NCBI RefSeq assembly: GCF_004361065.1
Contig: NZ_SELT01000008.1
Span: 1 to 64,000, forward strand
Length of the DNA stretch: 64,000 nt
Direction: 5' to 3'
Source: Cognatilysobacter terrigena
Lineage (GTDB): Bacteria > Pseudomonadota > Gammaproteobacteria > Xanthomonadales > Xanthomonadaceae
Shown: in pieces, positions 29,129 to 38,747 of the stretch
How positions within the stretch are numbered: position 1 is the first letter of the stretch
Layout of the letters: every line of letters begins with the position of its first letter
The notes under the pieces: model-generated
Told to the model about the DNA's origin: nothing
Database searches by the model: none
What the model saw: only the letters and a program-made list of their open reading frames with translations
Program-made: the position numbers and the translations under genes

Positions 29129-30913
29129 ATGTCCGCCGTCCCCCTCCCCGCCCCGCTGCCCGACGGACGCGTCGACCTGCTCGACCGCCTGACGGACGGG
29201 CTCGGACGCGACGCGCTGTGGTGGCTGTCGGGGTACGCCGCGGCGCTGGCGCGTGCGCAGGACGGCGGCGCGCCTCGCCCGCCGCACCCGGTGGCGGCGT
29301 CCGCGCCGCGGCTTACCGTCGTCTACGGCAGCCAGACCGGCAATGCGCGGCGCACAGCCGAGCGCGTGGTCGTGCGGCTGACTGACGCGGGTCTCGACGT
29401 CCGCCTGCTCAACGCCGCCGGCTACCCGCTGCGCGAGTTGAAGTCGGAAACGCTGCTGATCGTCGTGATCAGCACGCAGGGCGATGGCGACCCGCCCGAC
29501 GATTCCCGTGCGTTCGTCGAGCATGTCCTTGGCCCGCGTGCACCCCGCCTCGACAACCTCCGGTTCGGCGTGCTCGGCCTCGGCGATTCCAGCTATCCGC
29601 AGTTCTGCGCGATCGGCCGCCGCCTCGACGAGCGCTTCGAAGCGCTCGGCGCACAGCGCTGGCTCGCGCGCGGCGATGCGGACCTCGATATCGACGAGAT
29701 CGCCGCCCCGTGGCTCGACGCTGCGCACGCGGCCGCCCGTGAACTCGTCCCTGCGCCGACGCTGGCAAGCGTCACCCCGATCCGCGCGAACGCACCGCCG
29801 ACCGTGCATCGCGACGCCCCGTTCGCCGCACCGGTGCTCGCCGTCCAGCGCATCACGGCACGCGGTGCAGTGCGCGACGTGCGGCATGTCGAACTCTCGC
29901 TCGAAGGCTCGGGCCTGACGTACGAGCCCGGCGACGCGCTGGGCGTGTGGCCGGCGAACCCGCCGGCGCTGGTCGACGAAATCCTCGACACGCTTGGGCT
30001 CGACGGCGACGCCGCAGTCGAATCGAAGGGTCGCACCCTACCGCTGCGCGACTGGTTGCTGCGTGAGCGCGAAGTGACGCGCCTGTCGCGCCCTGTGGTC
30101 GCGCGCCATGCCGAGCGCACGGGCTTGGCGGATCTCGACGCGATGCTCGCCGACGGCCGCGAGCGCGACCTCGCTCGCCTGCTCGACTCCACGCAGCTGG
30201 TCGACCTGCTGCGGACTTATCGCGGCGAATGGTCGGCGACCGACCTCGTCGCCGCGCTGCGACCGCTGACGCCACGCCTCTACTCCATCGCGTCGTCGCA
30301 GCTCGAAGTCTGTGACGAAGCCCACCTCACCGTCGCGCACGTCGAGTACGACGCCGACGGCCGCACCCGTTGGGGCACCGCATCGCACCTGCTCGCCGGG
30401 CTCGACGCGGGCGATACAGCACGCGTCTTCGTCGAACGCAACGAACGCTTCCGCTTGCCGAAGGACGCCTCGCGCGACGTGCTGATGATCGGCCCGGGCA
30501 CCGGCGTCGCGCCGTTCCGCGGCTTCGTGCAGCACCGCGCGCAGACCGGGGCGACCGGCCGCAACTGGCTGCTGTTCGGCGCGCCGCACGCACGCACTGA
30601 TTTCCTCTACCAGCTCGAGTGGCAGCAGGCCTTCAAGCGCGGCGCGCTGCACCGGCTGGACGTCGCCTTCTCGCGCGACCAGGCCGACAAGATCTACGTG
30701 CAGCACCGCCTTCGCGAACACGGTAGCGAGATCTACGCCTGGCTCGAGGGCGGCGCGCATCTCTATGTCTGCGGGGCGGTCGCGATGTCGAAGGACGTGC
30801 ACGCCGCGCTGGTCGAGATCGCCGTCACCCACGGTGGCCGAAGCGCGGAGGACGCCTCCGCCTGGCTCGACGCGCTGCTCACCGAAGGCCGCTACGCGCG
30901 GGACGTCTACTGA
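29129..30913 (+). CDS. cysJ: CysJ, sulfite reductase flavoprotein subunit
   Basis: Passes electrons from NADPH through FAD and FMN to CysI. The 594 residues comprise a flavodoxin domain ([15 protein letters not shown] near residue 65, [12 protein letters not shown]), an FAD-binding domain (PRLYSIASS) and an NADPH-binding domain ([29 protein letters not shown]), ending in the family's YARDVY. ATG 29129 is used; a GTG nine codons earlier is possible. E. coli CysJ is 599 residues. It is the first gene of cysJIH; 81 bases separate it from cysI. Confidence 0.96.
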   Translation: MSAVPLPAPLPDGRVDLLDRLTDGLGRDALWWLSGYAAALARAQDGGAPRPPHPVAASAPRLTVVYGSQTGNARRTAERVVVRLTDAGLDVRLLNAAGYPLRELKSETLLIVVISTQGDGDPPDDSRAFVEHVLGPRAPRLDNLRFGVLGLGDSSYPQFCAIGRRLDERFEALGAQRWLARGDADLDIDEIAAPWLDAAHAAARELVPAPTLASVTPIRANAPPTVHRDAPFAAPVLAVQRITARGAVRDVRHVELSLEGSGLTYEPGDALGVWPANPPALVDEILDTLGLDGDAAVESKGRTLPLRDWLLREREVTRLSRPVVARHAERTGLADLDAMLADGRERDLARLLDSTQLVDLLRTYRGEWSATDLVAALRPLTPRLYSIASSQLEVCDEAHLTVAHVEYDADGRTRWGTASHLLAGLDAGDTARVFVERNERFRLPKDASRDVLMIGPGTGVAPFRGFVQHRAQTGATGRNWLLFGAPHARTDFLYQLEWQQAFKRGALHRLDVAFSRDQADKIYVQHRLREHGSEIYAWLEGGAHLYVCGAVAMSKDVHAALVEIAVTHGGRSAEDASAWLDALLTEGRYARDVY

Positions 30914-30994
30914 TGCTCGCCTTCCCGTCCATCCGAATGCGCTGTCGACGCTGACGCCCCCGCGCCGCCTCGACACCGCCTACGGAGTTGCACC

Positions 30995-32698
30995 ATGACC
31001 GCCCATTCGGTCGAAGACATCAAGAAGAACAGCCGCGCACTGCGCGGCACGTTGCTGGACAGCCTCGCCGACCCGATCACCGGCGCGATCGCCGACGACG
31101 ACCAGACGCTGATCAAGTACCACGGCAGCTACCAGCAGGACGACCGCGACCTGCGCGAGGAGCGCCGCCAGCAGAAGCTGGAGCCTGCGTACCAGTTCAT
31201 GATCCGGACGCGCACGCCCGGTGGCGTAATCACGCCCTCGCAGTGGCTGAAGCTCGACGCGATCGCGTCGACCTATGCCGAGCGCGGCCTGCGCATCACC
31301 ACGCGACAGGCGATCCAGTTCCACGGCATCGTCAAGCGCGAGCTCAAGGCGACGATGCAGGCGATCAACGCCGCACTGATCGATACCTTGGCGGCCTGCG
31401 GAGACGTCAACCGCAATGTCGCGATCGCCGCGAATCCGCTGCAGTCGGACGTGCACGCCGGCGTCTACGCGACGGCGGCCGCGCTGTCCGAGCACCTGCT
31501 GCCCAATACGCGCGCCTATCACGAGATCTGGCTCGACGAAGAACGCATCGCGGGCACGCCGGAGCAGGACCCGATCTATGGCGAGGCCTACCTGCCCCGC
31601 AAGTTCAAGATCGGTTTCGCGGTGCCGCCGACCAACGACGTCGACGTGTTCGCGCAGGATCTGGGCTTCATCGCGATCATCGAGAACGGTCGCGTCGCCG
31701 GCTACAACGTCACCGTCGGCGGTGGCATGGGTGCGACGCACGGCGATGCGGAGACGTATCCGCGCCTCGGCGACGTCATCGGCTTCGTCGAACCGCAGGA
31801 TGTGATCGCGCTGGCCGTCGCGGTGGTCACGACGCAACGCGAGTGGGGCAACCGCGCGGTGCGCAAGCGTGCACGCCTGAAGTACACGATCGACGATCGC
31901 GGGCTTGCGGCCTTCGTCGCCGAGGTCGAGCGCCGCGCGGGGTTCGAGCTGGACCAGGCGCGACCGTTCCACTTCGACCACAACGGCGATCGCTTCGGTT
32001 GGGTGGACGGGCACAGGGGACGCGCCCATCTGACGCTTCGCGTGCTCTCCGGTCGGCTCCTGGACGGGTCGCACGGCCCGCTGCAGACCGGCGTGCGCGA
32101 GATCGCGAAGCTGCTGCAGGACGTCGACGGCGCGCAGTTCCGTCTCACGCCGAACCAGAACCTGGTGATCGCGAATGTCGATGCCGCGCATCGCGAACGG
32201 GTGGATGCGCTCGTCGCCGCGCATGGGCTCGATACGCACGTCCACGCGACGCCGTCGCGGCGTGCGGCGGTCGCCTGCGTCGCGCTGCCGACCTGCGGCC
32301 TCGCGATGGCGGAAGCCGAGCGTTACCTGCCGTCGTTCCTCGACGCGCTCGACGCGCTACTCGATCGGCACGGCCTGCGCGACACGCCGATCCACGTACG
32401 CATCAGCGGCTGCCCGAACGGCTGCTCGCGCCCGTACCTCGCGGAAGTCGCGCTGGTCGGCAAGGCGCCGGGTCGTTATGCGCTGCGTCTCGGCGGCGAT
32501 CATCGCGGCCAGCGCCTCAACACGACCTATCGCGAGAACGTGGATGAAGCCGGCATCGTCGAAGCGCTCGATCCGCTGCTCGCGCGCTATGCCCGCGAGC
32601 GCCTCGACGATGAACGCTTCGGCGACTTCCTCGTGCGTGCCGGCGTGATCGGCACGCCGCGGCCGATCGCGATCGCATTGCAGGAGGTGGCGGCGTGA
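30995..32698 (+). CDS. cysI: CysI, sulfite reductase hemoprotein subunit
   Basis: Reduces sulfite to sulfide with six electrons from CysJ, using coupled siroheme and [4Fe-4S]. It is 567 residues long. The four cluster cysteines are Cys428 and Cys434 in [11 protein letters not shown] and Cys473 and Cys477 in GCPNGC, the last bridging to siroheme. Substrate- and siroheme-binding residues lie in [12 protein letters not shown] and NVTVGGGMG. The TGA overlaps the GTG of cysH by four bases. It depends on CysG (siroheme) and on Fe-S assembly, both encoded in this window. Confidence 0.97.
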   Translation: MTAHSVEDIKKNSRALRGTLLDSLADPITGAIADDDQTLIKYHGSYQQDDRDLREERRQQKLEPAYQFMIRTRTPGGVITPSQWLKLDAIASTYAERGLRITTRQAIQFHGIVKRELKATMQAINAALIDTLAACGDVNRNVAIAANPLQSDVHAGVYATAAALSEHLLPNTRAYHEIWLDEERIAGTPEQDPIYGEAYLPRKFKIGFAVPPTNDVDVFAQDLGFIAIIENGRVAGYNVTVGGGMGATHGDAETYPRLGDVIGFVEPQDVIALAVAVVTTQREWGNRAVRKRARLKYTIDDRGLAAFVAEVERRAGFELDQARPFHFDHNGDRFGWVDGHRGRAHLTLRVLSGRLLDGSHGPLQTGVREIAKLLQDVDGAQFRLTPNQNLVIANVDAAHRERVDALVAAHGLDTHVHATPSRRAAVACVALPTCGLAMAEAERYLPSFLDALDALLDRHGLRDTPIHVRISGCPNGCSRPYLAEVALVGKAPGRYALRLGGDHRGQRLNTTYRENVDEAGIVEALDPLLARYARERLDDERFGDFLVRAGVIGTPRPIAIALQEVAA

Positions 32699-33438
32699 GC
32701 GCGCCGGATCCGATCACCGCAGCGGAGTCGCCACGCGCGCTCGTCGAACTCAACGCGTGGCTGGCTGCGCAGACGGCTGAAGAGCGTGTGGCGTGGGCAC
32801 TCGAGAACCTCTCGGGTAACCACGCGCTGTCGTCGAGCTTCGGCGCGCAGGCCGCGGTGAGCCTGCACCTCGCGACGCGACAGCGCGCCGACCTGCCGGT
32901 GATCCTCATCGACACGGGCTACCTGTTTCCCGAGACGTACCGCTTCGTCGACGAACTCGTCGAGCGGCTGTCGCTCAAGCTGCACGTCGTCCGGCCGCAG
33001 ATCGGCATTGCGTGGATGGAGGCGCGATTCGGGCGTCTGTGGGAACAGGGCCTGGACGGGCTCGAACGCTACAACCGGCTGCGCAAGGTCGAACCGATGC
33101 AGCGCGCGCTGCTCGAACTCGACGTGCGCTGTTGGATCGCGGGCCTGCGTCGCAGCCAGTCGCGTTCGCGTGCGGAGGTCGACTTCCTGGAGCTGCGCGA
33201 CGGACGCTGGAAACTGCATCCGATCGCCGACTGGACCGATCGCGACGTCTACGACTACCTGCGCAAGCACGATCTGCCCTACCACCCGCTGTGGCACGAG
33301 GGCTACGTCTCGATCGGCGACGTACACACCACGCGTCCGCTCGGCGACGGCATGAGCGAAGAGGACACGCGCTTCTTCGGGCTCAAGCGCGAATGCGGCC
33401 TGCACGAATCGTGGAGCACGGAAGACCGCGCGGCCTGA
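32695..33438 (+). CDS. cysH: CysH, phosphoadenylyl-sulfate (PAPS) reductase
   Basis: Reduces PAPS to sulfite with thioredoxin. The 247-residue protein has the PP-loop-like [15 protein letters not shown], the [13 protein letters not shown] segment and the catalytic Cys234 in [10 protein letters not shown] near the C-terminus. It lacks the paired cysteines (CC...CXXC) that bind the [4Fe-4S] cluster in APS reductases; the equivalent stretch reads [15 protein letters not shown], so PAPS is the substrate. The GTG start overlaps the cysI stop (GTGA). It is the last gene of cysJIH and converges on the next gene, seven bases away. Confidence 0.96.
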   Translation: MSAPDPITAAESPRALVELNAWLAAQTAEERVAWALENLSGNHALSSSFGAQAAVSLHLATRQRADLPVILIDTGYLFPETYRFVDELVERLSLKLHVVRPQIGIAWMEARFGRLWEQGLDGLERYNRLRKVEPMQRALLELDVRCWIAGLRRSQSRSRAEVDFLELRDGRWKLHPIADWTDRDVYDYLRKHDLPYHPLWHEGYVSIGDVHTTRPLGDGMSEEDTRFFGLKRECGLHESWSTEDRAA

Positions 33439-33444
33439 TGCGCG

Positions 33445-33780
33445 TCAGTGCGGAGACGTGTCGAGCAGTGGGCGGATTTCGATGGCGCCGCCCGCCCGCG
33501 CGCACGGCGTGTCGGCGACGAGGCGCACGACGTCGTCGATGTCGTCCGCTTCGATGATCGAGAACCCCGCGAGCGGCACGCGTGACGTCGCGAACGGGTG
33601 CTCGTCCGTCTTCGGTGTGCCGTCCCGCGCAGTGACGGTCGTTGCGTGGTTCTCGACGGCGGACATGAATGCACGGCGGTCGCGGATGCGCTGGTCGGCG
33701 GCCAGCAGCGTGTTCTGCTCGGCCGGGGTGAGCTTCTTCCAGTCGGCTTCGCTGCCGTAGGCCAGGCACAGGAATTTCAT
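33445..33780 (-). CDS. YCII-related (DGPF domain) protein
   Basis: A small 111-residue cytosolic protein of the YciI-related family. The N-terminal MKFLCLAYGSEADWKKL, the mid-segment FATSRVPLAGFSIIEADDIDDV and the terminal GGAIEIRPLLD give the ferredoxin-like fold typical of these proteins. Many are encoded next to ECF sigma factors, but none is present here. No enzyme activity can be assigned. It stands alone between the convergent cysH gene and the LysR-type regulator gene, which reads the same way; the gap to that gene's stop is 61 bases. Confidence 0.85.
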   Translation of the reverse strand: MKFLCLAYGSEADWKKLTPAEQNTLLAADQRIRDRRAFMSAVENHATTVTARDGTPKTDEHPFATSRVPLAGFSIIEADDIDDVVRLVADTPCARAGGAIEIRPLLDTSPH

Positions 33781-33841
33781 GCGGGCGTCTCCTCGGGATG
33801 ACGCCCCGCAGAGTGCGCCCGCTGACGTTCGCCTCGTGTCG

Positions 33842-34828
33842 CTATACGACGATGGCGCCGCGCAGCGCGGCCCACGCCGGTGGCGTCGGCCATTTGGGGT
33901 CGTCCGTGCCCGCGACGGCGCGGCGCAGATCCGTGCGATCCAGCTGCGGTGCGACGGCCGTCAGCAGCGACAGCGTGTAGTCGCGCAGCACCCGCTCGCG
34001 CGGCAGCACGGCCCAGGCCACGCACTCGGGCACTTCGTTCGGTGCCGGCAGCGCGGCAAGCGTTTCGAGGTCGCTGTTGCCCACCGCCATTTCGGCGAGC
34101 AGGCCGACGCCGAGCCCGGCGCGCACGGAGGTCTTGATGAGATCGGCGTCGCGCGCCGTCATCGAGATGCGCGGTTCGAGTCCACGCTGCGCGAACGCGC
34201 GACGCAGCGAAGAGTCCGCGCGCACCGAGGATTCATAGCTCACGAGCGGGAATGCGGACAGCGCTTCGAGCGTCGGTGCTTCGGTCGACGCCGCGAGCGC
34301 GTGGTCGCGCGGCGCCAGCACCACGCGCTTCCAGCGGAACAGCGGCACCGCGATGCCGCCGGCCGGGACTTCGCCCGACGTGCTGATCACCGCGACATCC
34401 GCCTCGCCGCGCGCGAGGAGATCGAGCACTTCGCCCTCGCCGCTGGGCTGCAGGTGCACGCTCATCTGCGGATACGCCTTGCGCACGTCGGCGATCGCGC
34501 CCGGCAGCACGTGGCGCGCCTGCGTGTGGGTCGTAGCGATGACGAGGCGGCCCTGCGCGTCGCCTCGCACGTTGGCGGCGTAGGCGCGGATGTTGGCGGC
34601 TTCGGCGAGCAGTCGGCGCGCGTGCGCCAGCACCTGCTGGCCGGCGGGCGTGATCGAGTCGAGCGAGCGGCCCTTGCGCGAGAACAGCAGGAAGCCGAGT
34701 TCGTCTTCGAGTTGCTTCAGCTGCTTGGAAAGCCCCGGCTGCGTGGCGTGCACGCGCTCGGCGGCGACGGTGATGTTGAGGCCGGAATCGGCGATGGCGA
34801 CGAAATAGCGGAGCTGGGCGAGGGTCAT
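33842..34828 (-). CDS. cysB: CysB-like LysR-type transcriptional regulator
   Basis: A 328-residue LysR regulator closest in wording to CysB/Cbl. The N-terminal HTH (MTLAQLRYFVAIADSGLNIT, TQPGLSKQLKQLEDELGFLLFSR) has the extended CysB form, and the effector domain has the TTHTQARHVLP motif in which CysB binds sulfate or acetylserine. Its gene lies inside the sulfur cluster and is divergent from cysG, so it is the probable activator of cysDNC, cysJIH and cysG in sulfur limitation (inference). ATG 34828 is used; the upstream frame is low-complexity. It should be induced by acetylserine, as in enterics. Confidence 0.92.
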   Translation of the reverse strand: MTLAQLRYFVAIADSGLNITVAAERVHATQPGLSKQLKQLEDELGFLLFSRKGRSLDSITPAGQQVLAHARRLLAEAANIRAYAANVRGDAQGRLVIATTHTQARHVLPGAIADVRKAYPQMSVHLQPSGEGEVLDLLARGEADVAVISTSGEVPAGGIAVPLFRWKRVVLAPRDHALAASTEAPTLEALSAFPLVSYESSVRADSSLRRAFAQRGLEPRISMTARDADLIKTSVRAGLGVGLLAEMAVGNSDLETLAALPAPNEVPECVAWAVLPRERVLRDYTLSLLTAVAPQLDRTDLRRAVAGTDDPKWPTPPAWAALRGAIVV

Positions 34829-34909
34829 GGCGGCGGCGCAGGCAGGCGGGATCGGAGGGCGGCGGACGGCAGTTGTGCAAGGCGACACATGCGGCAGCGG
34901 TGGCGCTTC

Positions 34910-34940
34910 TTGACCATATCCATCTCTCGATCCGTATAGA
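34910..34940 (+). promoter_or_regulatory. Candidate promoter for cysG in the LysR-cysG divergent region
   Basis: TTGACC (34910-34915) matches five of six bases of the -35 box and TATAGA (34935-34940) four of six of the -10 box. The 19-base spacer is long, which would suit an activator-dependent promoter. The segment ATATCCATCTCTCGATCCG between the boxes is AT-richer than its surroundings. Confidence 0.45.
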
Positions 34941-34982
34941 ACGATGTCTACCCTACTGACCCACCGGGCCCGTGTCCAGCGG

Positions 34983-35003
34983 CTCATGCCCGGCAGGCAT
35001 GAG
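34983..35003 (+). repeat. Perfect hairpin in the cysG leader
   Basis: CTCATGCC-CGGCA-GGCATGAG: an eight-bp stem and five-base loop, 75 bases before the cysG start. GAGGGC (35001-35006) can also pair with GCCCTC (35035-35040). Its ATGCC/GGCAT arms and five-base loop resemble the first hairpin of the sufB-sufC element. Confidence 0.55.
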
Positions 35004-35078
35004 GGCGTGGCAAGGGATCATTTCGCCCGGCGAAGCCCTCGCCCTACGGTGCGGTCATTCGCTCCCCGGAACACCACC

Positions 35079-36536
35079 GTGTCCGCAACGCCCGGTTCCA
35101 CGCCGCTGTTTCCCCTCTTCCTCCACCTGCGCGGCCGCCGCGTGCTGGTCGTGGGCGGGGGGCTGGTGGCGCGGCGGAAGATCGCGGCGCTGCTCGACGC
35201 CGGCGCGAACGTGCGGGTCGGCGCACCCGAGCTCATCGATGCAGTGCAGACCCTCGTCGATGCCGGCCGCGTCGAACACGTGCGCGGCACCTTTGACACC
35301 GCGTGGCTCGACGACGCCTGGCTCGTCGTCGCGGCGACCGATGATGCGTCGGTCAATCGCGCCGTCGCCGACGCCGCCGAGGCGCGCCGCATCTGGGCGA
35401 ACGTCGTCGACGATGCGGAGCTGTCCAGCGTGCAGGTGCCCGCGCGCGTCGAACGCGGCCCGCTGCAGGTGGCGATCTCCAGCGGTGGCGGTGCGCCGAT
35501 GCTCGCGCGCCACCTGCGCGAAACGCTGGAGGCTCAGCTCGACGAAAGCTGGTCATCGCTGGCGACGCTGCTCACGCGCTACCGCCGCGTCATCCGCGCG
35601 CGGTTCGCCGATGTCGGCGCACGCCGCGCGTTCTTCGAACGCGTGATCGCCAGCGACATCGGCGATCTGCTGCGTGCAGGCCGCGACCGTGATGCGCGCG
35701 ACCGACTTCGCGCGCTGCTCGCGGATACCGCGACGCAACGCCGCGGCCGCGTGATCCTCGTCGGCGCAGGTCCCGGCGACGCCGGCCTCCTCACGCTTCG
35801 CGCGCTGCGCGTACTGTCTCAGGCGGACGTCGTGCTGCACGACCACCTCGTCGGCGACGACGTGCTGTCCCGCGTGCGTCGCGATGCGGAACTCATCGAT
35901 GTCGGCAAGCACGCGGGCGCTGCGAATGCGTCGATGGCGCATCACGACACGCAGGCCCGCATCCATGCCCTGATGCTCGAACACGCGAAGGCCGGACGAA
36001 CCGTGGTGCGCCTCAAGGGCGGCGATCCGTTCGTATTCGGCCGCGGCGGCGAGGAACTCGAAGTGCTCGCGTCGCACGGCATCGATTTCGAGGTCGTCCC
36101 TGGCATCACCGCCGCACTCGCCTGCGCCGCATACGCCGGCATTCCGCTCACGCACCGCGAGCATGCGCAGTCGCTGCACGTCGTCACCGCGCATGCGAAG
36201 GACGACGGCAACGAGCCCGATTGGGCCGCGCTCGCGAAGCCGCGCCAGACGCTCGCGATCTACATGGGCGTCGCCGCCGCATCGCGCATCTCGGCGCGGC
36301 TCATCGCGCACGGCCTGACTGTATCGACGCCGGTCGCCATCGTCGAGAACGGCAGCCGACCCACGCAACGCGTCGTCACCGGCACGCTGGACTCGCTGGG
36401 CTCGCTCGTCGACACGCACGCGGTGCAGTCGCCCGCACTGCTGATCGTCGGCGAGGTCGCCGCACTGGCCACCACGCTGCACTGGTTCGGCGCGCCGCCG
36501 CTGCCACGCGAACACGCGCTCCAGGCGGCCGCATGA
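35079..36536 (+). CDS. cysG: CysG, trifunctional siroheme synthase
   Basis: Makes siroheme from uroporphyrinogen III for CysI. The N-terminal half is the precorrin-2 dehydrogenase/ferrochelatase: the NAD loop VVGGGLVARRK, then ATDD with the catalytic Asp, and ISSGGGAPMLARHLR. The C-terminal half is the SAM-dependent uroporphyrinogen methyltransferase: VGAGPGDAGLLTLRAL from about residue 227, VLHDHLVGDDVL, RLKGGDPFVFGRGGEE and GITAALACAAYAGIPLTHR. It is 485 residues from GTG 35079. An ATG 45 codons upstream would add an Arg-rich non-family tail. It is divergent from the CysB-like regulator and upstream of cysK. Confidence 0.93.
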   Translation: MSATPGSTPLFPLFLHLRGRRVLVVGGGLVARRKIAALLDAGANVRVGAPELIDAVQTLVDAGRVEHVRGTFDTAWLDDAWLVVAATDDASVNRAVADAAEARRIWANVVDDAELSSVQVPARVERGPLQVAISSGGGAPMLARHLRETLEAQLDESWSSLATLLTRYRRVIRARFADVGARRAFFERVIASDIGDLLRAGRDRDARDRLRALLADTATQRRGRVILVGAGPGDAGLLTLRALRVLSQADVVLHDHLVGDDVLSRVRRDAELIDVGKHAGAANASMAHHDTQARIHALMLEHAKAGRTVVRLKGGDPFVFGRGGEELEVLASHGIDFEVVPGITAALACAAYAGIPLTHREHAQSLHVVTAHAKDDGNEPDWAALAKPRQTLAIYMGVAAASRISARLIAHGLTVSTPVAIVENGSRPTQRVVTGTLDSLGSLVDTHAVQSPALLIVGEVAALATTLHWFGAPPLPREHALQAAA

Positions 36537-36641
36537 GGCGATGTCGCCCGGGGCATCGCTGAGACACGCCTTTCGACCAGCGGCACGCCGCATTACGGCG
36601 GCCGACGGCACGCTACCCCTTCCCCACACGCACCCGACCCC

Positions 36642-37616
36642 ATGGCCCTCTACGACAGCATCCTCGACACCGTCGGCGGCACGCCGATCGTCCGCCTGCA
36701 CCGCATCGCGCCGAAGAACGTCACGCTCTACGCGAAGGTGGAATCGTTCAACCCCGGCGGCTCGGTGAAGGACCGCCTCGCGCTCGCCATCGTGCTCGAC
36801 GCCGAACAGCGCGGCCTGCTCAAGCCCGGCGACACGATCGTCGAAGCGACGTCCGGCAATACCGGCATCGCGCTCGCGATGGTGGCCGCTGCGCGTGGCT
36901 ACAAATTCGTCGCGGTGATGTCCGATTCGTTCTCGATCGAGCGCCGCAAGCTCATGCGCGTCTACGGCGCGAAGGTGATACTGACGCCCGCGGCCGAACG
37001 CGGCACCGGCATGGTGCGCAAGGCGAAGGAACTCGCCGAGAAGCACGGCTGGTTCCTCGCCCGCCAGTTCGAAAACGAAGCGAATCCCGCCTACCACCGC
37101 AACACGACGGGCCCGGAAATCCTGCGCGACTTCGCTGGCCAGCGGCTCGACTACTTCGTCACCGGCTGGGGCACCGGCGGCACGATGACCGGGGCCGGCC
37201 AGGTGCTTAAGCTCGCGCGTCCGGGCATCAAGGTCATCGCCGCCGAACCCGCCGGCGCCGCCCTGCTGTCGGGCGATCAATGGCAGCCGCACAAGATCCA
37301 GGGCTGGACGCCCGACTTCGTGCCCGAGGTGCTCGACCGCTCGATCGCCGACGACATCCTCAAGATCGACGACGTGCTCGCCCGCGACACGGCGCGCCGC
37401 CTCGCCGCGGAGGAAGGCATCTTCGTCGGCATCTCCGCGGGCGCGACCGCCGCCGCGGCGCTGCGCGTCGCCGAGTCGGCGCCCGAAGGTTCGGTGCTGC
37501 TGACGATGCTGCCCGACACCGGCGAGCGCTATCTCTCGACCATCCTCTTTGAAGGCATCGCGGAAGGCTCGGACGACGAGTGGCTGCAGGGTCTGGGCGA
37601 CACGAGCCTGCCCTGA
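36642..37616 (+). CDS. cysK: Cysteine synthase A (O-acetylserine sulfhydrylase)
   Basis: PLP enzyme joining sulfide to O-acetylserine, the last step of the pathway encoded here. The 324 residues show the PLP lysine Lys43 in NPGGSVKDR, the substrate loop TSGNTG (70-75), the phosphate loop GWGTGGTMTG and the GISAGA segment near 260. The C-terminal tail ends DTSLP rather than the exact Ile that docks into CysE, so binding to serine acetyltransferase may differ. No cysE is in the window. It follows cysG by 105 bases and is closed by a terminator-like hairpin. Confidence 0.94.
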   Translation: MALYDSILDTVGGTPIVRLHRIAPKNVTLYAKVESFNPGGSVKDRLALAIVLDAEQRGLLKPGDTIVEATSGNTGIALAMVAAARGYKFVAVMSDSFSIERRKLMRVYGAKVILTPAAERGTGMVRKAKELAEKHGWFLARQFENEANPAYHRNTTGPEILRDFAGQRLDYFVTGWGTGGTMTGAGQVLKLARPGIKVIAAEPAGAALLSGDQWQPHKIQGWTPDFVPEVLDRSIADDILKIDDVLARDTARRLAAEEGIFVGISAGATAAAALRVAESAPEGSVLLTMLPDTGERYLSTILFEGIAEGSDDEWLQGLGDTSLP

Positions 37617-37634
37617 CCGCCCGCTTCGTTCCCC

Positions 37635-37672
37635 CGACGGCCGCCGCGACGAAGTCCGGCGGCCGTCGCGTT
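37635..37672 (+). terminator. Terminator-like hairpin after cysK
   Basis: A perfect 11-bp stem, CGACGGCCGCC (37635-37645) with GGCGGCCGTCG (37658-37668), followed by CGTTTC. It starts 18 bases past the cysK stop. The T-run is short, so termination may be partial. Confidence 0.65.
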
Positions 37673-37748
37673 TCACGGCGCGGCCATTCAATGCGCCGCC
37701 CGCGCCCGCTACCCTGTCGGGCCGCGGCCGTCGCCGCGCGGAGATCGA

Positions 37749-38747
37749 ATGACGTCCAGCACCACCTCGGCCCGCGAGCAGGCGCGCCTCGACTGGGCCC
37801 GGTCCGCGACCGGCCATGACCACATCGACCTCGTCGCCGCCTCGGCCGACGCCGGCTTTCGCAGCTACTGGCGCACCGTCGGCGAATCGCCGACGCGCAT
37901 CGTCATGGATTCGCCGCCGGACAAGGAGGACGTGCGCCCCTGGCTGGCGCTGCGCGACGTGCTCGAGGCCGGCCGCGTGCGCGTGCCACGCGTGCTCGCG
38001 CGCGACGTCGACCACGGCTTCCTGCTCCTCGAGGATCTCGGCGCGCAGACCTACCTGCACGTCATCGTCGACACCAATGCTGACGAGCTCTTCGACGACG
38101 CGGTGACGCAGCTGCTCAAGCTGCAGGCGATCACGCCACCCGCTGACCTGCCGCATTACGACGAAGCGCTGCTCACGCGCGAACTGCGCCTGTTCGACGA
38201 GTGGTTCCTCGGTCGTCACCTCGGCCACGAACTCGACTGCGACGACCTCGAAAACCTCGACGCCGCCTATCGCGTGCTGATCGACGCCGCGCTCGCGCAG
38301 CCGAAGGTACTGGTGCACCGCGATTTCATGCCGCGCAACCTGATGCCGACGGACGATCGCGACGGCCCCGCCGTGCTCGACTTCCAGGACGCCGTCGTCG
38401 GCCCCATCGCGTACGACGCGCTCAGCCTGTTCAAGGATGCGTTCCTGAGCTGGCCCGAAGCGCGCGTCGATGCGTGGCTGGTCGACTATCACCGTCGCGC
38501 GAGCGAAGCCGGCCTTCCGGTGCCTGCATTCGACCACTTCCGTCGCGACGCCGACCTGATCGGCGTGCAGCGTCATCTCAAGGTGCTCGGCATCTTCGCG
38601 CGCCTCAACCATCGCGATCACAAGCCGAAGTACCTCGAAGACGCGCCGCGTTTCGTCGCGTATCTCGACGGCGTGCTGCCGCGCTACCCGGAACTCGCGC
38701 CGCTCGCGCGCGTGATCGAGCGCCGCGTGCGCCCGCACTTCGCATGA
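37749..38747 (+). CDS. amgK: AmgK, N-acetylmuramate/N-acetylglucosamine 1-kinase
   Basis: An anomeric sugar kinase of the aminoglycoside phosphotransferase fold, 332 residues, that phosphorylates MurNAc at C1 in the peptidoglycan recycling route that bypasses de novo synthesis. The catalytic loop is HRDFMPRN (His190, Asp192, Asn197) and the metal Asp lies in VLDFQDAVVGP. The N-terminal FRSYWRT is a family mark. The stop overlaps the ATG of murU by four bases (ATGA), the arrangement known from Pseudomonas. The route confers tolerance to fosfomycin in that genus; the drug's target gene murA lies 8 kb away. Confidence 0.93.
   Translation: MTSSTTSAREQARLDWARSATGHDHIDLVAASADAGFRSYWRTVGESPTRIVMDSPPDKEDVRPWLALRDVLEAGRVRVPRVLARDVDHGFLLLEDLGAQTYLHVIVDTNADELFDDAVTQLLKLQAITPPADLPHYDEALLTRELRLFDEWFLGRHLGHELDCDDLENLDAAYRVLIDAALAQPKVLVHRDFMPRNLMPTDDRDGPAVLDFQDAVVGPIAYDALSLFKDAFLSWPEARVDAWLVDYHRRASEAGLPVPAFDHFRRDADLIGVQRHLKVLGIFARLNHRDHKPKYLEDAPRFVAYLDGVLPRYPELAPLARVIERRVRPHFA

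Noticed and set aside
34944-35078. Longer start for cysG at ATG 34944
   Set aside because: The extra 45 residues are Arg/Pro/His-rich, cover the leader hairpin, and have no counterpart in the family.
35553-38738. A 1061-residue open frame on the minus strand across cysG, cysK and amgK
   Set aside because: It lies antisense to three well-recognised genes, is rich in Arg, Ala and Val, and shows no motif. Long antisense frames are expected at this GC content.
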